The notes under the pieces were generated by a model. That model had not been told where the DNA came from, made no database searches, and saw only the letters and a list, made by a program, of their open reading frames with translations. A stretch of 64,000 nt of DNA. Origin: Bacillota bacterium. Its GTDB lineage: Bacteria > Bacillota > UBA994. A program made the translations under genes and the position numbers. Each line of letters opens with the position of its first letter. Position 1 is the first letter of the stretch. Positions 7,901 to 16,848 of this stretch are shown here, piece after piece. Where the stretch lies: the NCBI GenBank assembly GCA_018333655.1, contig JAGXTJ010000023.1, positions 62,001 through 126,000 of the forward strand. Direction: 5' to 3'.

Positions 7901-9100
7901 GTGAAAGTTCTTGTCATCAATTGCGGAAGTTCATCTCTCAAGTATCAAGTGTTTGATATGGCAAACGAAAGTGTTCTCGCCAAAGGCCTCGTAGAGAAAA
8001 TCGGCCTCGAGGGGAGTTTTCTCAAGCATCGCCGGGGTGAGGAGGACAACAAGCTTATCGAAGCATCCATCGACAATCACGAAGTAGCCATTAACTTGGT
8101 TATCGACGCACTGACGAGCACTGAACATGGTGTAGTGAAGACCATGGCCGAGATAGAGGCCGTGGGGCACCGCGTTGTGCATGCTGGCGAAAAATATGCC
8201 ACCTCTGTACTTATTAACGCCGAAGTGATGCAGGCCCTGCATGAATGCGTGGAACTTGCTCCCTTGCACAATCCGCCCAACATTATGGGCATTGAAGTCT
8301 GCAGCAAGCTGATGCCCGCGGCCAAGCATGTGGCTGTCTTTGACACCGCTTTCCATCAGACCATGCCTGAGCATGCCTATCGTTACGCCTTGCCGCATGC
8401 CTTTTACGAGAAATACGGCATTCGCCGTTATGGCTTTCACGGTACGTCACATCGTTACGTCTCAGAGCGTGCCGCAGCCATGCTGGGTAAGCCGCTCACC
8501 GAACTCAAGCTCATCACTTGCCACCTTGGCAATGGCGCCTCCGTGGCGGCTATCGCGGGGGGTAAATCCGTGGACACCAGTATGGGTTTTACACCTCTAG
8601 AAGGTCTCATCATGGGTACGCGCTCGGGTGACTTAGACCCGGCCATCGTAACTTTCCTTATGGAAAAAGAGCAAATGACGCCTGAACAAGCCAGCAACTT
8701 TTTTAACAAGAAGTGTGGCATGGTCGCACTTTCTGAGGTAAGTAGCGATTTTCGCGTCATTGAAGATGCCGCGGCGGCGGGTGACCGCAAGTCTAAGCTA
8801 GCGCTCGACATGTACTACTACCGCGTGCGTAAGTATGTGGGGGCCTATGCTGCCGCTCTCGGTGGTGTAGATGCCATCGTCTTTACAGCGGGACTTGGTG
8901 AAAACTCGCCTGAAGTGCGCGAGGAAGTTTGCCAGCACTTAGGCTTCATGGGCGTAGAAATCGACCCCGCCAAGAACAGGGTGCGCGGTAAAGAAGTCGA
9001 CCTGAGCACAGCTAAGGCCACAGTCAAGGTTCTCCTTGTGCCAACAAATGAGGAGTTAATCATTGCACGTGACACTAAGATGTTAGTCGGCATACACTAA
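7901..9100 (+). CDS. ackA: Acetate kinase
   Basis: A 399-residue enzyme, standard length. It interconverts acetyl phosphate plus ADP and acetate plus ATP, the last step of acetogenic ATP formation. ASKHA-family motifs are visible: [49 protein letters not shown] and [13 protein letters not shown]. The open frame extends to an ATG at 7862, inside the -10 box, so that start is excluded; GTG at 7901 follows CAAGGAGG with good spacing and gives [12 protein letters not shown]. No pta gene is adjacent. It is a single-gene unit followed by a new promoter. Confidence 0.96.
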   Translation: MKVLVINCGSSSLKYQVFDMANESVLAKGLVEKIGLEGSFLKHRRGEEDNKLIEASIDNHEVAINLVIDALTSTEHGVVKTMAEIEAVGHRVVHAGEKYATSVLINAEVMQALHECVELAPLHNPPNIMGIEVCSKLMPAAKHVAVFDTAFHQTMPEHAYRYALPHAFYEKYGIRRYGFHGTSHRYVSERAAAMLGKPLTELKLITCHLGNGASVAAIAGGKSVDTSMGFTPLEGLIMGTRSGDLDPAIVTFLMEKEQMTPEQASNFFNKKCGMVALSEVSSDFRVIEDAAAAGDRKSKLALDMYYYRVRKYVGAYAAALGGVDAIVFTAGLGENSPEVREEVCQHLGFMGVEIDPAKNRVRGKEVDLSTAKATVKVLLVPTNEELIIARDTKMLVGIH

Positions 9101-9104
9101 TCGT

Positions 9105-9133
9105 TTGACAGTAGAGTAACCCCTGTGTATAAT
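9105..9133 (+). promoter_or_regulatory. SigA promoter of the yceD-rpmF operon
   Basis: Perfect TTGACA (9105-9110), 17-bp spacer, perfect TATAAT (9128-9133). This is the strongest SigA promoter in the window. The expected transcription start near 9140 leaves only a very short leader before the yceD start at 9151. Confidence 0.88.
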
Positions 9134-9150
9134 CTATGAGGTGATAAGTG

Positions 9151-9720
9151 ATGTGGCTTACCTTTGCTGAGCTCGGTAATATGCACCAGGCCCAAAAATT
9201 CGCCGTTACTCTCCCTTTTGAGGTTGTGGAGATGCAGGGCGAGGTTTTTACGCCACTTGTGCCAGCCGTAATCACCCTCGCTCTCACTCGCGCTCTAGAC
9301 AAAATTGAGGTAACGGGCGAGATCTCTGGCCGGTGGTTAGTCGCGTGTGTGCGCTGTCTCACACCGGCAGAAGCCGTCCTTGAGAACAGTTTCGATGACA
9401 TGTGGTGGCCGTTTGGTCAAGGTGAAGAGAGCGAAGATTTCTTGGCTTCTGACTTTGTAGACAACGACCGTCAAATGGTTAACCTCGAAACATATGGCAC
9501 AGAGATAGTCTTGGCACATTTACCTTTGCGAGTCTTGTGTGCTCCTGACTGCCTAGGGATATGTGAATCTTGTGGGCAAAATTTGAATGAAGCCGAATGC
9601 AACTGCGCTAAGCGTGACATAGATCCGCGGCTGGCGGTGTTGGGGCGTTTGCTGAATGACAAAGGAGGTGTGTTAGATGGCACTACCAAAGAGAAAAACT
9701 TCAAAGTCTCGCCGCGATAA
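9151..9720 (+). CDS. DUF177 domain protein (YceD family)
   Basis: About 189 residues. The YceD/DUF177 family nearly always precedes rpmF; plant and bacterial members are linked to 23S rRNA or large-subunit assembly, but no reaction is assigned. Seen here: VSCVRC-like WLVACVRCLTPAEA, the acidic middle, and the C-terminal Cys cluster CAPDCLGICESCGQNLN ... CNC, likely metal-binding. An ATG at 9151 fits GAGGTG better than the GTG at 9148. The last 44 nt overlap rpmF in another frame, so translation of the two may be linked. Confidence 0.85.
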   Translation: MWLTFAELGNMHQAQKFAVTLPFEVVEMQGEVFTPLVPAVITLALTRALDKIEVTGEISGRWLVACVRCLTPAEAVLENSFDDMWWPFGQGEESEDFLASDFVDNDRQMVNLETYGTEIVLAHLPLRVLCAPDCLGICESCGQNLNEAECNCAKRDIDPRLAVLGRLLNDKGGVLDGTTKEKNFKVSPR

Positions 9721-9853
9721 GAGGCGCGCCAATTGGAAGCTAACCTCCCCTGGGATGGTACTATGCCCCCAGTGTCATGAGGCCAAGCTCCCCCATCACA
9801 TTTGTAAGGCCTGCGGGTTCTACAAAACCAGAAAAGTTTTGGCTGTTAAGTAG
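9677..9853 (+). CDS. rpmF: 50S ribosomal protein L32
   Basis: A 58-residue basic protein starting MALPKRKTSKSRRDKRR, with the L32 zinc ribbon (CPQC followed by CKACG). It is a large-subunit structural protein. The start ATG lies inside the yceD coding sequence, preceded by AAAGGAGGTGTGTTAG; its ribosome binding site is therefore read through by yceD translation. A clear terminator follows, so part of the transcript ends before plsX. Confidence 0.95.
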   Translation: MALPKRKTSKSRRDKRRANWKLTSPGMVLCPQCHEAKLPHHICKACGFYKTRKVLAVK

Positions 9854-9864
9854 CCGCAAACTCC

Positions 9865-9894
9865 TAAAAAGGCGGAATTTCCGCCTTTTTTTGC
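9865..9894 (+). terminator. Terminator after rpmF
   Basis: A compact hairpin, AAAAAGGCGG-AATTT-CCGCCTTTTTTT, with a run of seven T residues. It stands between rpmF and plsX and would separate, or attenuate, expression of the lipid genes downstream. Confidence 0.85.
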
Positions 9895-9978
9895 ATCCCG
9901 CTGGCCTGGCGAAATTGTTGCCTAGGAATCTAGGTCTAGAGTATACTGAGGGCAGAATATGACTGTAGAGGTGTAGTT

Positions 9979-10968
9979 ATGCGTATAGCAGTGGATGCTT
10001 TGGGTGGCGACCATGCCCCAAGTGAGATTGTTGCCGGAGCCATAGCCGCGGTGCGGGAGAAGAAGGGGCTACAGCTTGCCCTTGTTGGCCCCGAAGACAA
10101 GCTTCGCGTAGCCTTGCGCCAAGAAGGCATGTCATCTGCTATAGGCATTGTCCCGGCTGCAGATACAATTGGCAACGACGAGGCGCCGGTTATCGCTTTG
10201 CGCCGCAAGCCTAACTCCACCCTCGCTGTAGGTGCGAGACTCATCAAGGATGGACAGGCTGATGCCTTTGTGACGGCGGGGAATACAGGTGCCTTTATGG
10301 CTGCGGGGCTTTTAATCGCTGGCCGTATCGCCCATGTGGAAAGGCCCGCCCTAGCACCTCTCCTGCCTACTGTGAAAGGCAATGGGGTGGTCCTGCTAGA
10401 TGTGGGCGCGACCATGGATGCCAAGGCCGAGAATCTCGCCCAGTACGGCCTGATGGGCTCTATTTATGCCGAACGAGTGCTTGGCAAAGTAAGGCCACGT
10501 GTTGCTCTGCTTAATGTCGGCAGCGAAGAGGGGAAGGGCAATCAGGTGAGCAAGGACGCCTTTTCGCTTCTTGCTGCGAGTGGCATAAATTTTGTCGGCA
10601 ATATGGAGGCGCGAACCCTGCTCAGCGGAGAGTTTGATGTCGTAGTGTGCGACGGTTTTACCGGCAATGTCTTACTCAAAATGATGGAGGGCGTAACCGG
10701 AACCATGTTCGAACTCTTGCGCGAGGCCTTCTTGGCAGATTACCGCGGCAAGCTAGGTGCCTTACTGCTTAAACCTAGTTTACGCCAACTGAAGCGTCGC
10801 TTCGATTATGCCGAGCATGGTGGGGCACCGCTACTTGGCATCAATGGTGTTTTCGTCAAGTGCCACGGCTCGTCTAGGGCCTTAGCTATAAAGAACGGTA
10901 TTTTTCAGGCCGAAAAATTCATCACCCAGGAGGTGATCAAAAAAATCACTGGCCTGGCGGAAAAGTAG
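9979..10968 (+). CDS. plsX: Phosphate acyltransferase PlsX
   Basis: A 329-residue protein, family length. It makes acyl-phosphate from acyl-ACP (and the reverse), feeding PlsY in phosphatidic acid synthesis at the membrane face. Motifs: MRIAVDALGGDHAP, NDEAPVIALRRKPNSTL, FVTAGNTGAFMAAG, LLNVGSEEGKGN, DGFTGNVLLK and EHGGAPLLGINGVFVKCHGSS. It opens a plsX-degV-acpP-rnc run. No FapR gene precedes it, unlike the Bacillus arrangement. Confidence 0.95.
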   Translation: MRIAVDALGGDHAPSEIVAGAIAAVREKKGLQLALVGPEDKLRVALRQEGMSSAIGIVPAADTIGNDEAPVIALRRKPNSTLAVGARLIKDGQADAFVTAGNTGAFMAAGLLIAGRIAHVERPALAPLLPTVKGNGVVLLDVGATMDAKAENLAQYGLMGSIYAERVLGKVRPRVALLNVGSEEGKGNQVSKDAFSLLAASGINFVGNMEARTLLSGEFDVVVCDGFTGNVLLKMMEGVTGTMFELLREAFLADYRGKLGALLLKPSLRQLKRRFDYAEHGGAPLLGINGVFVKCHGSSRALAIKNGIFQAEKFITQEVIKKITGLAEK

Positions 10969-10998
10969 AATTTCTTTGAATATGAAAGGATGATTGCC

Positions 10999-11853
10999 AT
11001 GACACGCCAAAAGATTGCCATTGTTACGGATAGCACCGCTGACATTCCACAAGCATTAGCCCAAGAATTAGGTATCGTGGTTGTTCCTCTTAATGTTATC
11101 TTCGGAGAGAGGAGCTATAAAGACGGGGTCGACATCGGCAGTAAAGAATTTTTCGAGATGCTGCCGCAAGCTACCGTGCATCCTCGTACCTCACAGCCTT
11201 CGCCGGGAGAATTTGTCGATGTCTACAACAAAGTCCTGGAAGAATCAGCAGAAATAATTTCTATACATATCTCCTCTGGCATGTCTGGCACCTACCAATC
11301 TGCTGTTTTGGCAGCAGAAATGGTCGGCAAGGGCAGAGTCACCCTCATAGATAGCCTGAACGCTTCCCTTGGTCTTGGCCTCGCCGTCATTTTAGCGGCG
11401 CGGGCACGTAATGAAGGGGCGAGTAGGCCAGAGATCGTCGAAAAAGCCAAGGCCGTATGTGACAAGCTCGCTTACTTTATCTCGGTCGAGAGCTTAGTCT
11501 GGCTTGAGCGCAATGGGCGCATTGGCAAGGCGAGTGCCCTGCTTGGGGCCTTGCTCAATGTGCATCCTATCCTGCGTCTTAAGGATGGCGGCATTGTAGC
11601 CCATACCAAGGTGAGGGGCAAGATGAGTAAAGTGCTAACTAGCCTAGTAGAGTCAGCGGGTGAGTTTGTGCCCCATGGTTCGCGTGTTCGTGTGGCCATC
11701 ATGCATGGTAATTGCCCCGAGCGGGCGGCAGACTTAAAGAAATTAGTCGAGGCGGCGTACAAAGTCGAAGAGACAATTACCAATCAAATTGGCCCTGTTG
11801 TCGGCGTTCACGTTGGTCCGGGAACCATAGGCTTAGTGGTTGTTCCTTACTAG
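10999..11853 (+). CDS. DegV family protein, candidate fatty acid-binding subunit FakB
   Basis: About 284 residues with the complete two-domain DegV fold: VTDSTADIP at the N-terminus, RTSQPSPGEF, the HISSGMSGTYQSA loop and IDSLNASLGLGL that line the fatty-acid pocket, and a C-terminal VGVHVGPGTIGLVV. FakB proteins hold a fatty acid for phosphorylation by FakA. Its place directly between plsX and acpP supports that role; in many Bacillota fabD and fabG stand here instead. ATG 10999 fits the GAAAGGA site better than ATG 10990. Confidence 0.88.
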   Translation: MTRQKIAIVTDSTADIPQALAQELGIVVVPLNVIFGERSYKDGVDIGSKEFFEMLPQATVHPRTSQPSPGEFVDVYNKVLEESAEIISIHISSGMSGTYQSAVLAAEMVGKGRVTLIDSLNASLGLGLAVILAARARNEGASRPEIVEKAKAVCDKLAYFISVESLVWLERNGRIGKASALLGALLNVHPILRLKDGGIVAHTKVRGKMSKVLTSLVESAGEFVPHGSRVRVAIMHGNCPERAADLKKLVEAAYKVEETITNQIGPVVGVHVGPGTIGLVVVPY

Positions 11854-11869
11854 AAGGGAGAGAGGTAGC

Positions 11870-12103
11870 ATGAAAGACGTTTTTGCCATAGTGCGCCGTA
11901 TTACCGCGCGAATTTTGCGAGTCGATGAGGCCCGGGTGGAAATGGGCTCTCGGTTTAAACAGGACCTCGCGGCAGACTCCATTAACTTGGTGGAGATAGC
12001 CATGGCCATCGAGCAGGAGTTTGACATCACTCTTGAGGACGATGAGGTCACGAATATCACTACAGTTGCCGATGCCGTCAACTACATCCTGAAAAGGCCT
12101 TAG
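11870..12103 (+). CDS. acpP: Acyl carrier protein
   Basis: A 77-residue acidic carrier protein. The phosphopantetheine attachment serine is Ser37 in the ADSINLVE motif, and the recognition-helix and C-terminal VADAVNYI pattern match fatty-acid ACPs. The open frame extends upstream to 11840, but ATG 11870, behind AAGGGAGAGAGG, gives the normal start MKDVFAIVRRI. It carries acyl chains for fatty-acid and phospholipid synthesis. Neighbours plsX and rnc are the usual ones. Confidence 0.93.
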   Translation: MKDVFAIVRRITARILRVDEARVEMGSRFKQDLAADSINLVEIAMAIEQEFDITLEDDEVTNITTVADAVNYILKRP

Positions 12104-12114
12104 GAGAGAAAATC

Positions 12115-12792
12115 TTGCCAGTAGTAATTGAATTGGCCACGAAGCTTGGGTTTACCCCCCAGGATGAACCACTGCTCAAGCAGGCGCTTACGCATTCTTC
12201 CTACATCAATAATCATGCTGGCGTCTCGGACAATGAGCGCCTGGAGTTTCTGGGTGATGCGGTGCTGTCCTTGCTATGTAGCCAAAGTCTTTATGCTAAA
12301 TTCCCCCACTACGCGGAGGGGCAGCTCAGCAGATTGCGGGCTAACCTTGTCTGCGAGGCCGCTCTAGCAGAGATCGCCAAGCGGTTTGGCCTTGCCAGGT
12401 ACATCTTGCTCGGCAAAAGTGCTGCTGGTAGTGGAGGCTATGAAAGGCCAAGAATCTTAGCCGGTTGCATAGAGGCACTACTCGGGGTGGCCTTTCTTTC
12501 GGGTGGTCTGCCAAGGGCGCGGCAGTTGTTCGACCTATTCTATGGCGACCTAATGACCGAGGTCACCGAGTCGTGGTCGGAGGCTGACGCCAAGAGTGCC
12601 CTGCAAGAGCTAGCACCCGAATCTATAAAATATGCCCTGGTGCAAGAGAGTGGCCCCGATCATGATCGCACCTACCAAGTCGAAGTGTTCGTCCGCGGCA
12701 CGGCCTACGGGCTAGGCGAAGGCAAGAGCAAAAAGCAGGCAGAACAAGCCGCCGCACTCCTCGCTCTACGCAAATTGCGCGGTGAAAAGTAA
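12115..12792 (+). CDS. rnc: Ribonuclease III, with an altered active-site residue
   Basis: A 225-residue protein with the RNase III domain (NERLEFLGDAVLSLL, holding the first Glu and Asp of the active site) and a C-terminal double-stranded RNA-binding domain from about residue 155 (ESGPDHDRTYQVEV, GKSKKQAEQAAA). It processes rRNA precursors and structured RNAs. Oddity: the second metal-binding motif, normally ADxxEA, reads AGCIEAL, so the Asp equivalent to E. coli D114 is Gly while the following Glu is kept. The start is TTG at 12115 after AGGAGAGA. Confidence 0.92.
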   Translation: MPVVIELATKLGFTPQDEPLLKQALTHSSYINNHAGVSDNERLEFLGDAVLSLLCSQSLYAKFPHYAEGQLSRLRANLVCEAALAEIAKRFGLARYILLGKSAAGSGGYERPRILAGCIEALLGVAFLSGGLPRARQLFDLFYGDLMTEVTESWSEADAKSALQELAPESIKYALVQESGPDHDRTYQVEVFVRGTAYGLGEGKSKKQAEQAAALLALRKLRGEK

Positions 12793-12851
12793 CAACTTGG
12801 GCGTTTCCCTCGCATATGAAGTAGAGATAGTTGGCGAGGGAGGAATTGGGC

Positions 12852-13112
12852 TTGGAGGTCTTGAAAGTATCGGCGCACTCAAATCCAAAATCGGTCGCGG
12901 GCGCCTTAGCAGCAGTACTGCGCGAGCGAGGGACGGCAGAACTACAGGCGGTTGGGGCGGGGGCAGTTAATCAGGCAGTGAAGGCGATTGCCATCTGCCG
13001 CGGCTATGTGGCCTCCAATGGGGTTAACTTAGTGACTATTCCCGCCTTTGCCGATATCTTCATTGATGGACAGGAACGCACAGCCATGCGTTTTATTGTT
13101 CACCCGCGGTAG
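12852..13112 (+). CDS. spoVS: Stage V sporulation protein S
   Basis: Exactly 86 residues, the length of Bacillus SpoVS, starting MEVLKVSAHSNPKSVAGALA and containing RERGTAELQAVGAGA, NQAVKAIAICRG and PAFADIFIDGQERTA. It is a small Alba-like protein needed in Bacillus for late sporulation and also affecting septation; its biochemistry is unclear. In-frame TTG codons occur at 12831 and 12846, but TTG 12852 lies 8 nt after GAGGGAGG and gives the family start. It sits between rnc and smc. Confidence 0.93.
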   Translation: MEVLKVSAHSNPKSVAGALAAVLRERGTAELQAVGAGAVNQAVKAIAICRGYVASNGVNLVTIPAFADIFIDGQERTAMRFIVHPR

Positions 13113-13161
13113 ACTAACGACAGAGTGGACCAACAGAAGGGCGACCGACAGAGGGGGCGTT

Positions 13162-13250
13162 GCGACAGAGGGGACGGTTCTTTTTGTCGCAGAACATCTG
13201 ACAAAAAGAACCGTCCCCTCTGTCGCCTAAAGAACCGTCCCCTGTGTCGC
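13162..13250. repeat. REP-like GGGACGGTTCTTTTTGTC palindrome
   Basis: A perfect 27-bp inverted repeat (13162-13188 with 13200-13226, 11-nt loop) followed by a third partial copy (13229-13250). The core reads GAGGGGACGGTTCTTTTTGTC. Elements with this core recur in intergenic regions of many clostridia; I know them by sight, not from a search. It lies between spoVS and smc and could also slow or stop transcription. No transposase gene is nearby. Confidence 0.85.
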
Positions 13251-13291
13251 ATGTCGCAGTTACCTAATGGTAGCGTTGGAGGACGAAAAAG

Positions 13292-16200
13292 ATGAAAATT
13301 AAACGCGTCTTGGTGCATGGTTTTAAGTCATTTGCCGACAAAACCGAAGTTGAGTTTGGTGAGGGCCTGACGGCGATCGTCGGGCCTAATGGCAGTGGCA
13401 AAAGCAACATTGCGGATGCCGTCAAATGGGTTTTAGGAGAGCAGTCTGCTCGTGCTCTGCGTGGTAGCCGTATGGAAGATGTCATTTTTGGCGGGACGGC
13501 CAAACGCAAAAGTATCGGTTTTGCCGAAGTGACCATAATATTCGATAACGAGTCTTTACGCTTGCCCACGCCTTTTACCGAGGTAGCCATTACTCGCCGT
13601 GTCTATCGCAATCTCGAAAGCGAATACTTCATCAATAAGAGGCCGTGCCGTCTTAAAGACATTACGGAGCTCTTTCTCGATACGGGCATAGGACGTGACT
13701 CCTACTCTTTTGTGGGGCAGGGCAGAATTGAAGAAATGTTGAGCGCCGACCCTCGCAGTCGCCGCGTCATTTTCGAAGAGGCAGCTGGCATTTCGCGTTA
13801 CAAACTGCGTAAGCGCGAAACGGAGACTAGGCTGGCCGAGACGGCCGCTAATTTACTGCGCATAAAAGATGTAACCGCCGAGCTAGAAGCTCAGCTCGGG
13901 CCACTCGCCGCGGAATCCGAGCGGGCCAAGTCCTACCAAGGGCTCGCGGTACGGCGTCGCAGCCTAGAGCAAAGCCTACTAGATTACGAGCTTACATTGA
14001 ATGAGCGGCAGACTCAAAGCCTTGGGCAGCAAGCAGAGCGCCTGCGCGATGACCTTTTGCGAGGCGAACTCGCGCGCAGTAGTCTACTGGCACAGCAAGC
14101 AGCGCAGTCCTTGCTCGACAGCGAAATCCAGGCGCGGCTGCAGGATGGCGAGAGGAGTCTTTACGAGAAGCGCTTGGTCCTGCGACAAAAGGATGAACGC
14201 AGGAGCGAAGCCGCCACTCAGCTAGAAAAGCTCGGAGCCCAGCGAAATCTTTTACAGGAGCGCCTACAGGATTCTCGCGTGGAGCAGCAAAAAATTGCGC
14301 TACGCCTCGCGCACATGCGCGAAGATGAAGCCGCCGCTACTTCACGCCAGAAAGAAGCTCGCAGTGAGATTGCCGAGCTAGATAGCGCCGAGGACGCCCC
14401 TACCTTAGGACGCGAGGCTCTGCTAAAAGAAGCGATGGAAAGCCTATCGTCCACTCTCTTTCAGCACGAGCGCGAGCTCACTGCCCAAACAAAGCAAGTA
14501 GTTTTGCTAGAAGAAAGGCTGTCGGCGCATTGTGTCACGCAGCAGGCGCTAAAGACGCAGGGTGAGTTAGAGCTAAAGCGCCATCAGGAGCAAGAAGCCG
14601 CCGTGTCCGCCGAGAAGATTCGGCTTGCAGAGCTCGTTCTAGAAGAACAGGCAGTAAAGTCGCACCTCGCTGACTTGCGCCAGAAGCAAAAACAGCTCGA
14701 AACAGCGCTGAGCGCGAAACAATCAGAGCTTTTTCGTGCCGAGAACCGTCTTCGCGCCCAGAAGGCGAGTGAAGAGCAGATGGAAGGCCTAAGTCGCGGG
14801 GTTAAGTTTATTCTTAAGGCACGCTTGCCGGGCGTACTAGGAGTCGTGGGCGACCTGATTTCCACCTCACCTAAGTTAGAGACGGCTATTGAAGTCGCGC
14901 TAGGCGGGGCTGTAGCCGATATTGTCACCTTCACTGAAGGACAAGCCAAAGAGGCCATTAAGCGACTAAAGGACAGCAACCAGGGGCGGGCAACCTTTTA
15001 TCCTCTCGACTCCCTGCGTCCGCGGTCAGCGCGCGAAGTGCCAACCGGCTTACGAAACCACGAGGCTTTCATGGGCCGGGCCGTTGACCTTGTATCGAGC
15101 ACGCAGGAACTGCGCCCGCTAGTCGAGCAGCTCCTAGGCAATGTACTCGTGGTAGCTAATCTTGACACAGCATCCTTCGTGGCCAAGGAAACGGGTCATA
15201 TATGGCGCATTGTCACCCTAGAGGGCGATATTCGCCTGCCTAGCGGATCGCTTACGGGCGGTAGCCGACCTGAACGCCAGGCTTGGCTCCTGGCGCGAAA
15301 GAGAGAGAGCGAAGACAGTGCCAAGGACGCCTTGCGCTTACGGCAAGAACTCCAGTTGCTTGAAGGGGAGCAAGCCTCCTGGCAAGCGACCATGGCCCTA
15401 GCCTTAGCTCGCGTCGAGAACTTGCGTGCCACAATTGATGGGGCGAAGCGTACTTTGCTCGGCTACGAGTTATCTCAAGCCAAGACCGCCGCCTTAATAG
15501 AGCAATATACCAGGGAAAGCGAAGGGGCCCATAAAGCGGAGCAGGCCAATGTTTACGAGCAGGCCGAATGCAGACGTCAAATTGCGTACTTAGAGCAAGC
15601 TATTGCTGCAGCCAGAGCGGAGCAGGCCACATTAGCTACGGAGGCAGAGGAGTTAGCGCGGGTAAACGCCGAGTTAGGCCATAAGCGTGTCATCAGAGAA
15701 CAGCGCCGCATGGAGCTAAGACTCGATTTGGCCAGAACTGAAGCCCAAGTTGCTGGCTTGGCCGCCCGCCTCACCGAACACGAAGGTTTGCTAGCAGACG
15801 CTCTCAAGCGCACCACAGAGCTTGCTCTAGAGTGCGCTACCCTAGAGAGCGAAGGTATTCGCCTAGAGAATTTACTTGCCGAACTGAGAGTAGAAATGGG
15901 CAATTTTGCGGCGGAGGTAGAGCTTCTCTCCGAGTTAGTTCTGCAGTTACAGCAGGAGCGCCTAGCTATGCAAGCTAGGCACCAAGAAATTGTCGCTGCT
16001 TTAGAGAATAATACGCAAGAAAGTAACGCCCTGCGCCTTAAACTACATAATATGGAGTTACGTTTAGAGCGCCTCAAAGTCGAAGCCGAACACCTTCTCG
16101 CCAAGCGAGCCGAATATGGGCCGGCGGGTGAAACAGAAGGGGTCAACATCTCGAGTCGCGCGGAGGCGGAGTCGGCCATAGAAGTGCTCGACCAAGAAAT

Positions 16201-16816
16201 ACTGGCCCTAGGCCCTGTGCGTCTCTCCTCCATCGAAGAGTTTACCCGCCTTAGCGAACGAGTCACCTTTCTTTCGCAAGAAGAAGAAGACCTTACGCGT
16301 TCATCAGAGAGACTTAAAGAAGTCATTGCCAGTCTTGACTCCGTAATGGGGGAGAGATTCTTAACAGGCTTTCAGGAGGTAAAGTCTGCCTTTCAAGACA
16401 TGGTTAACCGTCTGTTTGGCGGTGCCTCCTCGCGGCTTAGCCTAACCGACAAAGACAAACCCCTTGAGTCGGGCATCGAGATAGATGTGCAACCTGTCGG
16501 CAAGCGGCTACAGAATATCAGCCTGCTCTCCGGCGGTGAGCGCACCTTGGTGGCTATCGCCTTAATCTGTGCCGTGCTTAAAGTTAAGCCCACACCTTTC
16601 TGTGTGCTAGATGAAACTGATGCCGCCCTTGATGATGCCAATGTGGGCCGCCTTATCGGCGTCCTACGCGAGCTTAGCCTGAGCACGCAGTTCTTGCTTA
16701 TCACCCATACCAAGGGGACGATGTTAGCAGCCGACATGCTCTACGGCGTGACCATGCCTGAGCAAGGCGTCTCCAAGGTACTGACGGTGCGGGTGTCCGA
16801 GTTAGCTTCGTCTTAA
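13292..16816 (+). CDS. smc: Chromosome segregation protein SMC
   Basis: A full-length 1174-residue SMC ATPase. N-terminal Walker A GPNGSGKSN (about residues 31-39), long Ala/Glu/Leu-rich coiled coils, a hinge around residues 490-660 (LPGVLGVVGDLI, SGSLTGGS), and C-terminal signature LLSGGERTLVAIALI with Walker B FCVLDETDAALDDANV. With ScpA and ScpB, not in this window, it organises and segregates the chromosome. The ATG is preceded by TTGGAGGAC. smc-ftsY-ylxM-ffh is the conserved Bacillota order. Confidence 0.97.
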   Translation: MKIKRVLVHGFKSFADKTEVEFGEGLTAIVGPNGSGKSNIADAVKWVLGEQSARALRGSRMEDVIFGGTAKRKSIGFAEVTIIFDNESLRLPTPFTEVAITRRVYRNLESEYFINKRPCRLKDITELFLDTGIGRDSYSFVGQGRIEEMLSADPRSRRVIFEEAAGISRYKLRKRETETRLAETAANLLRIKDVTAELEAQLGPLAAESERAKSYQGLAVRRRSLEQSLLDYELTLNERQTQSLGQQAERLRDDLLRGELARSSLLAQQAAQSLLDSEIQARLQDGERSLYEKRLVLRQKDERRSEAATQLEKLGAQRNLLQERLQDSRVEQQKIALRLAHMREDEAAATSRQKEARSEIAELDSAEDAPTLGREALLKEAMESLSSTLFQHERELTAQTKQVVLLEERLSAHCVTQQALKTQGELELKRHQEQEAAVSAEKIRLAELVLEEQAVKSHLADLRQKQKQLETALSAKQSELFRAENRLRAQKASEEQMEGLSRGVKFILKARLPGVLGVVGDLISTSPKLETAIEVALGGAVADIVTFTEGQAKEAIKRLKDSNQGRATFYPLDSLRPRSAREVPTGLRNHEAFMGRAVDLVSSTQELRPLVEQLLGNVLVVANLDTASFVAKETGHIWRIVTLEGDIRLPSGSLTGGSRPERQAWLLARKRESEDSAKDALRLRQELQLLEGEQASWQATMALALARVENLRATIDGAKRTLLGYELSQAKTAALIEQYTRESEGAHKAEQANVYEQAECRRQIAYLEQAIAAARAEQATLATEAEELARVNAELGHKRVIREQRRMELRLDLARTEAQVAGLAARLTEHEGLLADALKRTTELALECATLESEGIRLENLLAELRVEMGNFAAEVELLSELVLQLQQERLAMQARHQEIVAALENNTQESNALRLKLHNMELRLERLKVEAEHLLAKRAEYGPAGETEGVNISSRAEAESAIEVLDQEILALGPVRLSSIEEFTRLSERVTFLSQEEEDLTRSSERLKEVIASLDSVMGERFLTGFQEVKSAFQDMVNRLFGGASSRLSLTDKDKPLESGIEIDVQPVGKRLQNISLLSGGERTLVAIALICAVLKVKPTPFCVLDETDAALDDANVGRLIGVLRELSLSTQFLLITHTKGTMLAADMLYGVTMPEQGVSKVLTVRVSELASS

Positions 16817-16848
16817 GATTACTTGCAGAGGCATGAAGGAGAGAAACT

